Shown here piece after piece: positions 25,712-33,950 of a stretch of 36,593 bases of DNA. The notes beneath the pieces are model-generated. The model had not been told where the DNA came from. It did not search any database and saw only the letters and a list, made by a program, of their open reading frames with translations. The stretch lies in the NCBI GenBank assembly GCA_016178625.1, contig JACOSX010000101.1:1-36593 (forward strand), in the 5' to 3' direction. The position numbers and the translations under genes were made by a program. This DNA comes from Ignavibacteria bacterium. GTDB lineage: Bacteria > Bacteroidota > Ignavibacteria > UBA10030 > SZUA-254. Position 1 is the stretch's first letter. Every line of letters starts with the position of its first letter.

Positions 25712-27512
25712 AAAATCCGAACGCACGAAAATCAACGTTCGGTCTGCAGAGACCGTGAAATCCGATATGCAGGGTCGAAAAGTTAAAAGTTCCGGAGTTC
25801 TTGAACGTCTGAGGGCACTTCATGAAATCGCAGGACAGATGGACCTGGCACAATCACGGGAAGATATTCTCGGAGTGGTGCGCTCCGAGGCGAAATGGCT
25901 CTTGAACTACGAGGTGTGTTTTGCCGGATTCTTGAACCGAGCACACTCGCATTATATCATTACTACTCTCTCTTCTGTCGCAGATGCAAGCGATCTCAAT
26001 CATAAGCACGTGAGTGTGGATGAAGGAATGCCCGGATGGGTGGTTAAGAATCGAGTAGCTATCATTGAAGATATCGGTTCCGGTCCGGCATTCAGTCATG
26101 CCGTTGAAGGGAAGATTCAGGAGCTTGGAATCAAATCTCTTCTCATCGTTCCGATGCGAACGGGAAACGAATTGCTTGGCTCGCTCACGTTCGGAGCCAC
26201 GAAATCTGGGAGTTATTCGGATGAAGATGCGGAAGTCGCACAACTTTTGAGTCTTTATGTGGCGACAGCGCTCAAGAACGCTTCTGTCTTCGAAAACGCG
26301 AGAAAACGCATCACGCAGATTGAGTTGATCAATGAAATATCTAGTCAACTCACTTCCATGTTGCAACTGGACGAGCTTCTGAAAGCTGCCGCCGCGGCAA
26401 TCCATAAAAATTTCAATTATTTCGATGTTACCGTGTTTCTTCTCTCCGAGGATAGATCCGAATTGGTAGTCGAAGCTCACGCGGGTAGTTTTGTTGATTT
26501 TCTCCCTCATGGCTTTCGATTGAAAGTGGGCGAAGGCTTAGTAGGGTGGGCAGCGCAATACGGAGAAAAAATCTTATGTAATGACGTCTCCCAAGATCCA
26601 CGCTACCGTGCATATGAGTATCATAACACGAAATCCGAGTTGACTATACCCATCAAGATTGATAGTGACGTTGTTGGCATCCTCAATGTTGAAGATACAA
26701 AGCTCCATGCGTTCGATGAAACCGATGCGGTCGTCTTGGAAACGCTCTCTGGTCAGCTTGGCACCGCAATCAGAAATGCCAAGTTGTACGATGAGGTGAG
26801 AAAAGCGAATATGAAACTTACGGAACTCGACAAGATGAAGTCAGAGTTCTTAGGAATCGTCTCGCACGATTTTCGTTCGCCCCTGTCGAGTATCATCCTC
26901 GCGGGAAAGGCATTGCTGAAGAATGAGGTTGTTCAGGGGGTTCAGCGGATTAGGGAATATTTGCAGATCATGGTCGATCAGGCAAATCGACTCAACCAGC
27001 TTGCGGAAGATACACTGTCTATTACGAAAATTGAATCAGGACGGCTCAGGTATTATTTCAAGGTCGTCAACCTTGAGCGTCTGATACAGGACGCGATTTC
27101 AATGGTGCGGTTTTCCAGCAGACACCAGATCGAATATACAATAGATCCCAATCTCGTTTTCATAAAAGGCGACCAAACAAAATTGAGGCAGGTGGTTCAA
27201 AACCTTATAAGTAATGCCGTGAAGTACTCTCCGCGGGGTGGAAAGGTGACCGTTACAGTGGAGGATGATCCTCCTGAAAAGATTCTTGTCTGTGTTTGCG
27301 ATGAGGGTATTGGGATTCCGCCTGAACAAGTGGACAAGCTTTTCCAAAAGTTTTCGAGAGTCGAAACTGGAGAAGCAAAAGATATCAGAGGCGCGGGATT
27401 AGGTCTCTGGATTTGCCGTGAAGTTGTTGAGGCGCACGGAGGAAAAATCTGGATCGAAAGTGAAGTTGGGAAGGGAAGCACAATGAAGTTCACGTTGAAC
27501 AAAGCGCAATGA
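25704..27512 (+). CDS. GAF-GAF sensor histidine kinase
   Basis: A ~602-residue soluble kinase with no TM segment. GAF1 is at ~40-195 (DEGMPGWVVKN, SLLIVPMRTGNELLGSL) and GAF2 at ~205-370 (VGEGLVGWAAQYGEKI, LTIPIKIDSDVVGILNVED). HisKA has the phospho-accepting His in GIVSHDFRSPLSS, and HATPase_c shows the N box (NLISNAVKYSP), G1 (DEGIGIPP), F box and G2 (GAGLGLWI). I favour the GTG at 25704, just after AAAGGAA, over the upstream GTG at 25656, which lies deep in purM. The overlap with purM (8 nt) suggests coupling. No response regulator is nearby, so it is an orphan and its signal is unknown. Confidence 0.88.
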   Translation: MAKKSERTKINVRSAETVKSDMQGRKVKSSGVLERLRALHEIAGQMDLAQSREDILGVVRSEAKWLLNYEVCFAGFLNRAHSHYIITTLSSVADASDLNHKHVSVDEGMPGWVVKNRVAIIEDIGSGPAFSHAVEGKIQELGIKSLLIVPMRTGNELLGSLTFGATKSGSYSDEDAEVAQLLSLYVATALKNASVFENARKRITQIELINEISSQLTSMLQLDELLKAAAAAIHKNFNYFDVTVFLLSEDRSELVVEAHAGSFVDFLPHGFRLKVGEGLVGWAAQYGEKILCNDVSQDPRYRAYEYHNTKSELTIPIKIDSDVVGILNVEDTKLHAFDETDAVVLETLSGQLGTAIRNAKLYDEVRKANMKLTELDKMKSEFLGIVSHDFRSPLSSIILAGKALLKNEVVQGVQRIREYLQIMVDQANRLNQLAEDTLSITKIESGRLRYYFKVVNLERLIQDAISMVRFSSRHQIEYTIDPNLVFIKGDQTKLRQVVQNLISNAVKYSPRGGKVTVTVEDDPPEKILVCVCDEGIGIPPEQVDKLFQKFSRVETGEAKDIRGAGLGLWICREVVEAHGGKIWIESEVGKGSTMKFTLNKAQ

Positions 27513-27690
27513 CATCCCCGCTGAACAGGCACCCCTATAGGTAGAGCATTCTTAAGTACCGTGACATCATCATGGGATCGCGGGAGGCTCGAAGTGGAAT
27601 CCTGTTAAAATGTTCTCACGCAAATTCATTTCTTAAATTTGAGAGTTCGATTGCGACCGTGACGGTGCAGTCCGCTGATCTCGGCGATAG
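27513..27690. other. Spacer after the histidine kinase, no gene
   Basis: No convincing ORF. A small palindrome ACCGT-G-ACGGT lies at 27656-27666. No clear intrinsic terminator for the kinase transcript was found. Confidence 0.4.
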
Positions 27691-27822
27691 GGTGCTGGCT
27701 CAGTTTCACAGGTGTCACAGCCTGTCCCGCTGAAAAGCGGGAGTCCACACCGTGACACAAGCACAGAATTCGGTCACGGAATGGTCCGTGACCGCTGTGA
27801 TTTCTCAAAGTGAGCCAGCACC
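27691..27822. repeat. 132-nt nested multi-stem palindromic element
   Basis: The element is bounded by a perfect 12-bp inverted repeat, GGTGCTGGCTCA (27691-27702) with TGAGCCAGCACC (27811-27822). Inside are four more complementary pairs: TCACAG/CTGTGA (27706-27711 with 27795-27800), GTGTCAC/GTGACAC (27712-27718 with 27752-27758), CCCGCT-GAAA-AGCGGG (27726-27741, GNRA-type loop) and GGTCACGG/CCGTGACC (27772-27793). The pairs nest into one branched fold. It may be a structured RNA in the leader of the DUF47-pit operon or a MITE-like mobile palindrome; the sequence alone does not separate these. Confidence 0.65.
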
Positions 27823-27911
27823 GGCGATTGGTGGAGATTGGAAATCTTAACAATTTTTCCTACATTTGGGCGCTGCATTCCTTCGTCTTTCAACTCAAAG
27901 AGGTAACATCA

Positions 27912-28556
27912 ATGAAATTGGACCGCATCATTCAAATCCTTTTGCCGCACGATGAGAAGTTTTATTCATTCTTTGAGGAGTCGGCGCAGAATCTTGTTAA
28001 TGCAGTTAATCTCTTACAAGATCTTCGTCACGACAGTCGTGCAGATCGTGAGATCGTTGTTAATCGGATTCACGAATACGAGCACCAGGGAGATACAGTC
28101 GCACACAACATCTTTGCCGAACTGAATGCAACCTTTGTCACCCCGTTCGATCGAGAAGACATCCACTTGCTTGCCTCGGCGCTTGATGATGTGATGGATT
28201 ACATAGACGGAAGCGCATCGCGGTTTCTCTTGTACAAGCTCGAACAGTGTCCGCCGGACATGGTAAGGTTGATGGGCATCCTTCAGCAATCAGTACATGA
28301 GCTCCGCCGAGGTGTTTCCTTGCTGCGCGATTTTCGGAAAGCGGATGAGTTGCAGAAAATTCTTGAGAAGGTCAACGAATACGAAAACGATGCTGACCTT
28401 GTCTTTGAACGAGCGATCGCGGACCTCTTTGATCAAGAAAAAGATCCTATCCGGCTAATCAAGCTGAAGGAAATTTATGTCGGGCTTGAGACTGCCACAG
28501 ACAAGTGTGAAGACGCGGCAAATGTCATGGAATCTCTCCTCATCAAGCACGGTTGA
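27912..28556 (+). CDS. DUF47 PhoU-like protein paired with Pit transporter
   Basis: A 214-residue all-helical protein of the DUF47/PhoU-related family. Seen: the start KLDRIIQILLPHDEKFYSFFEE, acidic helices with EYEHQGDTVAHNIF and FDREDIHLLASALDDVMDYID, and the C-terminal ETATDKCEDAANVMESL that carries metal-binding acidic residues. DUF47 genes are nearly always next to pit and are thought to control Pit-type transport. The ATG at 27912 follows AGAGGT at 7 nt; an earlier in-frame ATG (27810) lies inside the palindromic element and gives a non-family N terminus. The pit gene starts 15 nt downstream, so the two form an operon. Confidence 0.9.
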   Translation: MKLDRIIQILLPHDEKFYSFFEESAQNLVNAVNLLQDLRHDSRADREIVVNRIHEYEHQGDTVAHNIFAELNATFVTPFDREDIHLLASALDDVMDYIDGSASRFLLYKLEQCPPDMVRLMGILQQSVHELRRGVSLLRDFRKADELQKILEKVNEYENDADLVFERAIADLFDQEKDPIRLIKLKEIYVGLETATDKCEDAANVMESLLIKHG

Positions 28557-28571
28557 TCGCGCGACCCCCGC

Positions 28572-29558
28572 ATGTTGACCCTTGTTGTCGTTATCATCTT
28601 CATAGCACTGATCTTTGATTTCCTTAATGGATTTCATGATTCAGCGAACTCTATCGCGACAGTCGTCTCGACACGGGTTCTCACTCCGCGCAAGGCTGTG
28701 GTATGGGCGGCGTTCTTTAACCTTATTGCGGCATTCTTCTTTGAAACACACGTTGCCAAGATGATCGGTAAAGGGCTTGTCGATATTAATGTGGTCAACG
28801 AATATGTGATCATGGCCGGACTGATGGGTGCGATTGCGTGGAACATCATTACATGGTATTACGGTTTACCCACAAGTTCTTCGCATGCGCTCATCGGGGG
28901 TTACGCCGGCGCTGCGATCGCCAAGGCTGGGCTTGGGGCGATTCTCTTCAACGGCTGGACCAAGACCATCGTGTTTATCTTCATCGCTCCTTTGATGGGA
29001 ATGATCATGGGGTTCTTGCTCATGCTTACACTCATGTGGATGTTTTACAACAAGCCTTCGGCAAAAATCAACAGAGCGTTTAGAAAGCTGCAGCTTCTTT
29101 CGGCTGCGCTGTACAGTCTCGGTCATGGAACGAACGATGCTCAGAAAACGATGGGCGTCATCACCGGATTACTCGTGACTGCTGGAGTCCTGAAAACATT
29201 TGAAGTGCCTTTCTGGGTTATCCTCATGTCGCATTTTGCAATTGCCATCGGTACGCTCTTCGGCGGATGGAGAATTGTGAAAACAATGGGGCAAAAAATT
29301 ACCAAGCTTAAACCTTCGAGCGGTTTTTGCGCAGAGACGGCTGGAGGGATTACGTTACTTCTTACCGCGTGGGGAGGAATTCCGGTCAGTACAACTCATA
29401 CCATCACCGGCGCCATCATGGGTGTGGGTGCAACGAAGCGTCTCTCAGGTGTACGATGGGGCGTTGCCGGCAATATTATCATGGCGTGGATATTAACGAT
29501 CCCCGCTTCGGCTCTCGTCGGTGCAGTCTCTTTTAAGATTGTTTCACTGTTCATTTGA
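28572..29558 (+). CDS. pit: Pit-family inorganic phosphate transporter
   Basis: A 328-residue membrane protein with about ten TM helices that carries phosphate (low affinity, cation-coupled). The two PiT signature repeats are clear: GFHDSANSIATVVSTR near the N terminus and GHGTNDAQKTMGVI in the middle. The YGLPTSSSHALIGG and GGIPVSTTHTITGA motifs frame the two halves. It follows the DUF47 gene by 15 nt. Its 3' end overlaps the 3' end of phoU on the other strand by 15 nt, so the two transcripts converge. Confidence 0.93.
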   Translation: MLTLVVVIIFIALIFDFLNGFHDSANSIATVVSTRVLTPRKAVVWAAFFNLIAAFFFETHVAKMIGKGLVDINVVNEYVIMAGLMGAIAWNIITWYYGLPTSSSHALIGGYAGAAIAKAGLGAILFNGWTKTIVFIFIAPLMGMIMGFLLMLTLMWMFYNKPSAKINRAFRKLQLLSAALYSLGHGTNDAQKTMGVITGLLVTAGVLKTFEVPFWVILMSHFAIAIGTLFGGWRIVKTMGQKITKLKPSSGFCAETAGGITLLLTAWGGIPVSTTHTITGAIMGVGATKRLSGVRWGVAGNIIMAWILTIPASALVGAVSFKIVSLFI

Positions 29559-30242
29559 AATCCTGCCGCGGTGCTGGTCGGCGTTCTCTCCTGCATGATG
29601 CTTGACGACCCTTGCCTGGGTAATGAAGATAACCTCTTCGGCAATATTCGTCGCAAGGTCTGCTACTCGTTCGAGGTTCCTGCTGATACGAATCAGCTCT
29701 AACCCTCCATCAATCGTCTTCTGATCGCTCTTCATCAATTGCACAACTTGCGCGACCATGATCCGGTTGAGTTCATCAATTGCATCGTCTTGTTCGAGGA
29801 CTGCTTTGCCGAGTTGTGCATCTTGATGGATGAAACCATCGAGTGCATTGCGCAGCATGGATTGAGCAAGCTCCGCCATCTTCGGGATTTCAAGAACATG
29901 TTCTTGAACCTCCGCTGTAAGAAGTGCGCGCGCCGATTCTGCGATGTTCACCGCATGATCGCCAATGCGTTCGAGATCATTGTTGATTTTCTGTGCCGCG
30001 AGGATGAACCGTAAATCGACTGCGACCGGCTGTTGGAGTGCAAGAAGATCAATAATGGCATTGTCAATTTCAATTTCGAGCGAGTTCACCCGTTCATCTC
30101 CATCGATCACCTTCTTTGCTAATTCCTTGTCGTACTGGTTAAGCGCCTTGATGGAGAGAGCAATGGCTTCCTCGACGACACTTCCCATCTTGATGAGATT
30201 GGTTTTCAGGCTTTCAAGTTCTTGTTGAAAATGTCGCGGCAT
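29544..30242 (-). CDS. phoU: Phosphate transport system regulatory protein PhoU
   Basis: A 232-residue protein of two three-helix PhoU repeats. Seen: the start RHFQQELESLKTNLIKMGS, the metal-binding NNDLERIGDHAVNIAE in the first repeat and RNLERVADLATNIAEE in the second. PhoU senses Pst activity and restrains the PhoR-PhoB pathway and phosphate uptake. It starts 2 nt after the pstB stop, so it is the last gene of the pst operon. Its 3' end overlaps pit (convergent). The tail beyond ~215 is a polar extension (KHHAGENADQHRGRIS) not essential to the fold. Confidence 0.93.
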   Translation of the reverse strand: MPRHFQQELESLKTNLIKMGSVVEEAIALSIKALNQYDKELAKKVIDGDERVNSLEIEIDNAIIDLLALQQPVAVDLRFILAAQKINNDLERIGDHAVNIAESARALLTAEVQEHVLEIPKMAELAQSMLRNALDGFIHQDAQLGKAVLEQDDAIDELNRIMVAQVVQLMKSDQKTIDGGLELIRISRNLERVADLATNIAEEVIFITQARVVKHHAGENADQHRGRISNEQ

Positions 30243-30244
30243 TG

Positions 30245-31021
30245 TTAACCGAACCTTCCTGTGATGTAATCTTCTGTCTGTTTTTTCTTGGGAGTAGTGA
30301 AGAGAGCTTTTGCGGTATCGAATTCAACGAGTTCACCCATATAGAAAAATGCGGTGAAGTCACTCACACGCGCGGCTTGCTGCATATTATGTGTGACGAT
30401 CACAATGGTGTAACTCTCTTTCAATTCATAGATGAGTTCCTCGATCTTTGCCGTAGCAATCGGATCGAGCGCGCTTGCTGGTTCGTCCATAAGGAGAATT
30501 TCGGGATCAACGGCAAGCGCACGGGCAATGCACAAGCGTTGTTGCTGACCACCGGACAATGCAATGCCGCTCTTTGTAACATCCTCTTTCACTTCATCCC
30601 ACAATGCAGATCGCTTCAAACTTCGCTCGACGATCTCGTCTAACCTTTTTCGGTCGTGGATTCCATTTATGCGAGGTCCGTAAGCGACGTTGTCGTAAAT
30701 TGACTTTGGAAAAGGATTGGATTTCTGAAAAATCATTCCCACGTTCTTCCTCAACTCAACAACATCGACGCCGGGATCGTAGATGTTCACGTCGCTGATG
30801 ACGACATCGCCCTGGATACTGACGTTGTCAATCAGGTCATTCATGCGATTGAGTGTGCGAAGGAACGTTGATTTGCCGCACCCGGAGGGACCGATGAGTG
30901 CAGTGACTTGTCTCTCAGGAATGTTGAAGGAAATGTCTTTGAGCGCCTGTTTCTTTCCGTAGGACAGGTTGAGATTTCTTGTTTGTATTTTTGTGACTCT
31001 TCCGCTGAGTTGGCTATCCAT
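30245..31021 (-). CDS. pstB: Phosphate ABC transporter ATP-binding protein PstB
   Basis: A ~258-residue ABC ATPase that powers phosphate import by PstCA. Walker A GPSGCGKS, the Q-loop in [22 protein letters not shown] (typical PstB), the signature [15 protein letters not shown], Walker [15 protein letters not shown] and the H-loop VTHNMQQA are all intact. The start is taken as ATG 31021, which begins MDSQLSGRV and overlaps the pstA stop by 8 nt. The frame is open 10 codons further upstream but those lie inside pstA. phoU follows 2 nt after the stop. Confidence 0.95.
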   Translation of the reverse strand: MDSQLSGRVTKIQTRNLNLSYGKKQALKDISFNIPERQVTALIGPSGCGKSTFLRTLNRMNDLIDNVSIQGDVVISDVNIYDPGVDVVELRKNVGMIFQKSNPFPKSIYDNVAYGPRINGIHDRKRLDEIVERSLKRSALWDEVKEDVTKSGIALSGGQQQRLCIARALAVDPEILLMDEPASALDPIATAKIEELIYELKESYTIVIVTHNMQQAARVSDFTAFFYMGELVEFDTAKALFTTPKKKQTEDYITGRFG

Positions 31022-31907
31022 GATTCGATCGCATGTTGTACCGGAAGACAACAGCAGTAAGGTTGAGGGAAAATGTTAACATTAATAAAACGAATGCGCT
31101 TGCATACTGAATACTCTTTGTAGCTTCAACATCCGTAGATTGTGTTGACATCACATAGAGATGATACCCGAGCTGCATGAACTGGTCAGAGAGCGAATGC
31201 GGCAGGTGCGGCAAAAAATACGCTACACCTGTGAACAGAATCGGCGCAACTTCACCGGCACCTCGCCCGACAGCCAAGATTGTTCCGGTGAGAATTCCTG
31301 TGCTTGCATGTGGCAATACCACTTTGCGAATCGTCTGGAATTTTGTCGCACCGAGCGCAAGACTTGCTTCTCGGTAGTCTTTCGGAACAGAGCGAAGCGC
31401 CTCTTCAACTGAAACGATAACAACCGGCAGCGTCAAGAGTGCCATGGTGAGGCTTGCCCAGAGAAGGTTTGGCTGCCCCCAGTGAAGTTCGGTGCCGCCA
31501 AGGACTTTATCCATCCCACCGCCGACGAATTGCACGAAGAATCCAAGTCCAAATAACCCGAACACGATTGCGGGTACACCGGCGAGCGTGTTCACCGCGA
31601 ATCGAATCATGCGTGTAAAGATCGATCGTTGGCTGGCGTACTCGCTGAGATACATTGCCGTGATGGTTCCGACTGGTACGCCGGCAATCGACATCATCAA
31701 CACCATCAACGCTGTTCCTACAATCGCCGGGAGTATTCCTCCCGCAGTCATTCCTTCCGTCGGTGCGCTGAACAAGAAATCCAGTGTGAGTTTCTCTTTC
31801 CCGCCCATGAATATTTCCAGCAGCAGCAGGACGATCACGAGGACAATCATCACTGCAGAACATGCCGAGATGAAAACAACTGAGCCGCCAATGAGTTTGT
31901 TTTTCAT
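31014..31907 (-). CDS. pstA: Phosphate ABC transporter permease PstA
   Basis: A 297-residue inner-membrane permease. It has a TM1 near the start ([25 protein letters not shown]), a [18 protein letters not shown] helix, the conserved [22 protein letters not shown], and the EAA-type loop [22 protein letters not shown] that contacts PstB. The ATG at 31907 overlaps the pstC stop as ATGA (TGA at 31904-31906), so translation is coupled. The open frame upstream is only a shadow of pstC. It transports phosphate with PstC. Confidence 0.94.
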   Translation of the reverse strand: MKNKLIGGSVVFISACSAVMIVLVIVLLLLEIFMGGKEKLTLDFLFSAPTEGMTAGGILPAIVGTALMVLMMSIAGVPVGTITAMYLSEYASQRSIFTRMIRFAVNTLAGVPAIVFGLFGLGFFVQFVGGGMDKVLGGTELHWGQPNLLWASLTMALLTLPVVIVSVEEALRSVPKDYREASLALGATKFQTIRKVVLPHASTGILTGTILAVGRGAGEVAPILFTGVAYFLPHLPHSLSDQFMQLGYHLYVMSTQSTDVEATKSIQYASAFVLLMLTFSLNLTAVVFRYNMRSNHG

Positions 31908-33058
31908 GAAGAACCTCGAAAACGTTTCAGCAGGCGCGCACGAACGTAAAACTCTGCCACGGCATTCAAAGCGAATGTAAAGATGAACAGGATGGATCCG
32001 ATAAGGAACAATACGTTGTAATGTGTGTCGCCAAAGACGACCTCCGCCATTTCCGCCCCAATCGTTGCGGACATTGTCCGGACCGGCTCGAACATACTGA
32101 GTGACATCAATGCAGCGTTCCCCGTTGCCATCAAGACGATCATCGTTTCTCCAAATGCTCTTCCAACGCCAAGGAGAATCGCTGCGAACACCCCGGGTAT
32201 CGCGGCAGGAAGAACAACGAAGAGCGCTGTTTGCCACTTCGTTGCTCCGAGGGCTAAGCTTGCTTCCGTCAGATATGTTGGGATTGCAGCCAACGCATCA
32301 TCAGTGACTGTGTAGATGATGGGAATGACAGCGAGTGAGAGGGAAATTCCTCCGACAAACGCATTCAGGCGGTATTGAGTGCCGAACAGATGTTGGAAGA
32401 GAGTAGCCATTTCTACAAGCGCAAAGAATCCGATGACAACGGAAGGGAATCCTGAGAGAAACTCAATGGTCGGTTTCAGAAATTGTTTTAGTCTCCCCGG
32501 CGCGAAGAATGCCGTGAAGAGCGCGGCGAGAATCGCTACCGGACCGCCGATGAGAACAGAGATGATTGTCACCTTAAAACTTCCGACCATCAGTGGTAAA
32601 AGTCCGTACTTGGGTTTCGAAGAAACAGGTTGCCATTCTGTTCCTAAAAGATTTTGGATTGTCGCTCCTCCTTCCTCGTCGGCATCCTCAACCAAAGGTG
32701 TTTTCTTCCCCTCTTTGGCTGTGGCGGTGGACGATGGTGTGGCAGGTTCTTCCCCGTAGGTTTCCTGTTCAAGCTCTTCACTCGTCGTTGCCGAACGCTC
32801 TTTATGGAAGAACAGCGGTGAAGCTTCTCGGAACACGAAAATGAAAATGAGAACGATCACTGCAAAGGAGAGGAACGAGATTGACTTGATGAGATATTCT
32901 GCGAGCAATTCTCCCGGTCTGAACCGCTTGCGGAAGAATGTATGCCCGTCCCCGCCCTTCATCTTCTTGTGGAATGATGGAAGGGGAGTGCTAAGCAACT
33001 TGATGATGGGAGCCTTCTCTTGATGTTTTTCAAGATTGAATGATTCGTGCTTGCTCAT
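31904..33058 (-). CDS. pstC: Phosphate ABC transporter permease PstC (with long periplasmic insert)
   Basis: A 384-residue permease, longer than the usual ~300-320. The first ~60 residues are a charged cytoplasmic tail, and TM1 is at ~56-84 (ISFLSFAVIVLIFIFVF). Then a ~45-residue low-complexity segment rich in Thr/Glu/Ser/Pro (TTSEELEQETYG..., ATPSSTATAKEGKK) precedes the normal GTEWQPVSSKPKYGLLPLMVGS. The core follows, with EFLSGFPSVVIGFFAL and the EAA loop [22 protein letters not shown]. The conserved core shows it is functional PstC. The ATG at 33058 lies 36 nt after the expected start of the Pho-box promoter. First gene of pstC-pstA-pstB-phoU. Confidence 0.93.
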   Translation of the reverse strand: MSKHESFNLEKHQEKAPIIKLLSTPLPSFHKKMKGGDGHTFFRKRFRPGELLAEYLIKSISFLSFAVIVLIFIFVFREASPLFFHKERSATTSEELEQETYGEEPATPSSTATAKEGKKTPLVEDADEEGGATIQNLLGTEWQPVSSKPKYGLLPLMVGSFKVTIISVLIGGPVAILAALFTAFFAPGRLKQFLKPTIEFLSGFPSVVIGFFALVEMATLFQHLFGTQYRLNAFVGGISLSLAVIPIIYTVTDDALAAIPTYLTEASLALGATKWQTALFVVLPAAIPGVFAAILLGVGRAFGETMIVLMATGNAALMSLSMFEPVRTMSATIGAEMAEVVFGDTHYNVLFLIGSILFIFTFALNAVAEFYVRARLLKRFRGSS

Positions 33059-33100
33059 TGAGGGGGGCGATGATTCAAGTTCTCTAACACACCAGATAAC

Positions 33101-33154
33101 AAGATAGCTAACACGTATTAAGATTGAGTAAAATCTATGTTAAGGAATTGTTAA
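33101..33154 (-). promoter_or_regulatory. Pho-box array and -10 element upstream of pstC
   Basis: On the minus strand four units lie exactly 11 bp apart: TTAACA (33149-33154), TTAACA (33138-33143), TTTACT (33127-33132) and TTAATA (33116-33121). Nine nt later comes TATCTT (33101-33106), a -10 like element, 43 nt before the pstC start codon. Direct 6-bp units with 5-bp spacers are the form of PhoB/PhoP-binding sites. The same layout recurs before the porin gene. Confidence 0.8.
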
Positions 33155-33192
33155 GTTTGACCCCCGCGGAAAGCTTATATTGGGTAGTGTAG

Positions 33193-33206
33193 GGCTGTCC
33201 CAAAAG
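33193..33206 (+). repeat. Left arm of a 14-bp inverted repeat flanking arsC
   Basis: GGCTGTCCCAAAAG; its inverted partner CTTTTTGGACAGCC is at 33873-33886, matching at 13 of 14 positions. The intervening ~670 bp carries the arsenate reductase. Next to it is a TGTCA...TGACA palindrome (33213-33232). Confidence 0.6.
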
Positions 33207-33298
33207 TCTTTACTGTCATGTTGAATCTGACAGAGAAAGAGTTCGACGAAACATCTCGATGCTCGAAAACGAGTGAGACCCCAGCTTAAGCTTGTATG

Positions 33299-33694
33299 CT
33301 ACCGAATATCGAGTCGTGTCAGAAGGTCAATGATCTTGGCGCCAACTAAGTCTCTGACTTTCCTTAACTCATCGAACGGCAGGTTCTTTGGATCGGGGAT
33401 GTCCCAGTCTTCTCGTTGCTTCGCTCTCACGAATGGGCATTCATCGCCACATCCCATCGTGACGACGGCATCGTACTCAATGTCCGGAATGTCGTTGAGT
33501 GATTTGGATTTGTGAGTGGTGAGGTCATAACCAATCTCGTGCATCGCTTCGATAGCTTTTGGATTGATGATCCCTGACGGTCGCGAACCGGCACTATACA
33601 CTTTCGCGCTGGAACCCACGTGCATTCGTGCGAATGCCTCAGCCATCTGACTGCGGTTGGAGTTTTCGACGCACACGAAAAGGATACGCTTCAT
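33299..33694 (-). CDS. arsC: Arsenate reductase, low-molecular-weight phosphatase type
   Basis: A 131-residue enzyme that reduces arsenate to arsenite using thioredoxin. The P-loop CVENSNR (CX5R) near residue 8 in VCVENSNRSQMAEAFAR holds the catalytic Cys. The second redox region MGCGDECPF contributes the resolving cysteines, and DWDIPDPKN is the family's general-acid segment. The start is the ATG at 33694 (KRILFVC); the longer frame upstream has no family match and no ribosome site is evident. It sits between pstS and pstC on the same strand, not in an ars operon, and is flanked by an inverted repeat. Arsenate enters cells through phosphate transporters, which makes the position sensible. 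Confidence 0.88.
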   Translation of the reverse strand: MKRILFVCVENSNRSQMAEAFARMHVGSSAKVYSAGSRPSGIINPKAIEAMHEIGYDLTTHKSKSLNDIPDIEYDAVVTMGCGDECPFVRAKQREDWDIPDPKNLPFDELRKVRDLVGAKIIDLLTRLDIR

Positions 33695-33801
33695 AATGAC
33701 ATCGTGGTTATATGAACTTAGAAAACCACCGTCTTTGGTCGCTTGAGGTGACCTTTGACGGTCGTTACGAGCAATAGGCTTCACCATTATGGTATGACCC
33801 C

Positions 33802-33886
33802 TCTGTCACTGCGTGACAGTGGTCGTCCAAAAAGAAGAGGACGTCATTCTGAACGAAGTGACATTGAAGGGGCTTTTTGGACAGCC
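33802..33886. repeat. Right flanking repeat region of arsC with nested hairpins
   Basis: CTGTCAC-TGC-GTGACAG (about 33803-33819) is a perfect hairpin. GTCCAAAAAG (33825-33834) pairs with CTTTTTGGAC (33873-33882). The outer CTTTTTGGACAGCC (33873-33886) is the inverted partner of 33193-33206. Between are TTCTGAACGAAGTG motifs of a common dispersed-repeat type. It lies in the pstS-arsC spacer. Confidence 0.55.
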
Positions 33887-33950
33887 TCAGGATTTTTCTT
33901 CCCCTTATTGAGAGGGAGTATGCCAATACATCGGGACTCCTTTCCCAGCT

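Noticed and set aside
27626-27853. 75-codon minus-strand ORF across the palindromic element
   Set aside because: The nested inverted repeats explain the sequence; the peptide is low-information and has no ribosome site.
27847-27863. TTAACA plus TCCTAC, 11 bp apart, before the DUF47-pit operon, as a third Pho box
   Set aside because: Only one unit matches well, there is no array and no TATCTT at the expected distance.
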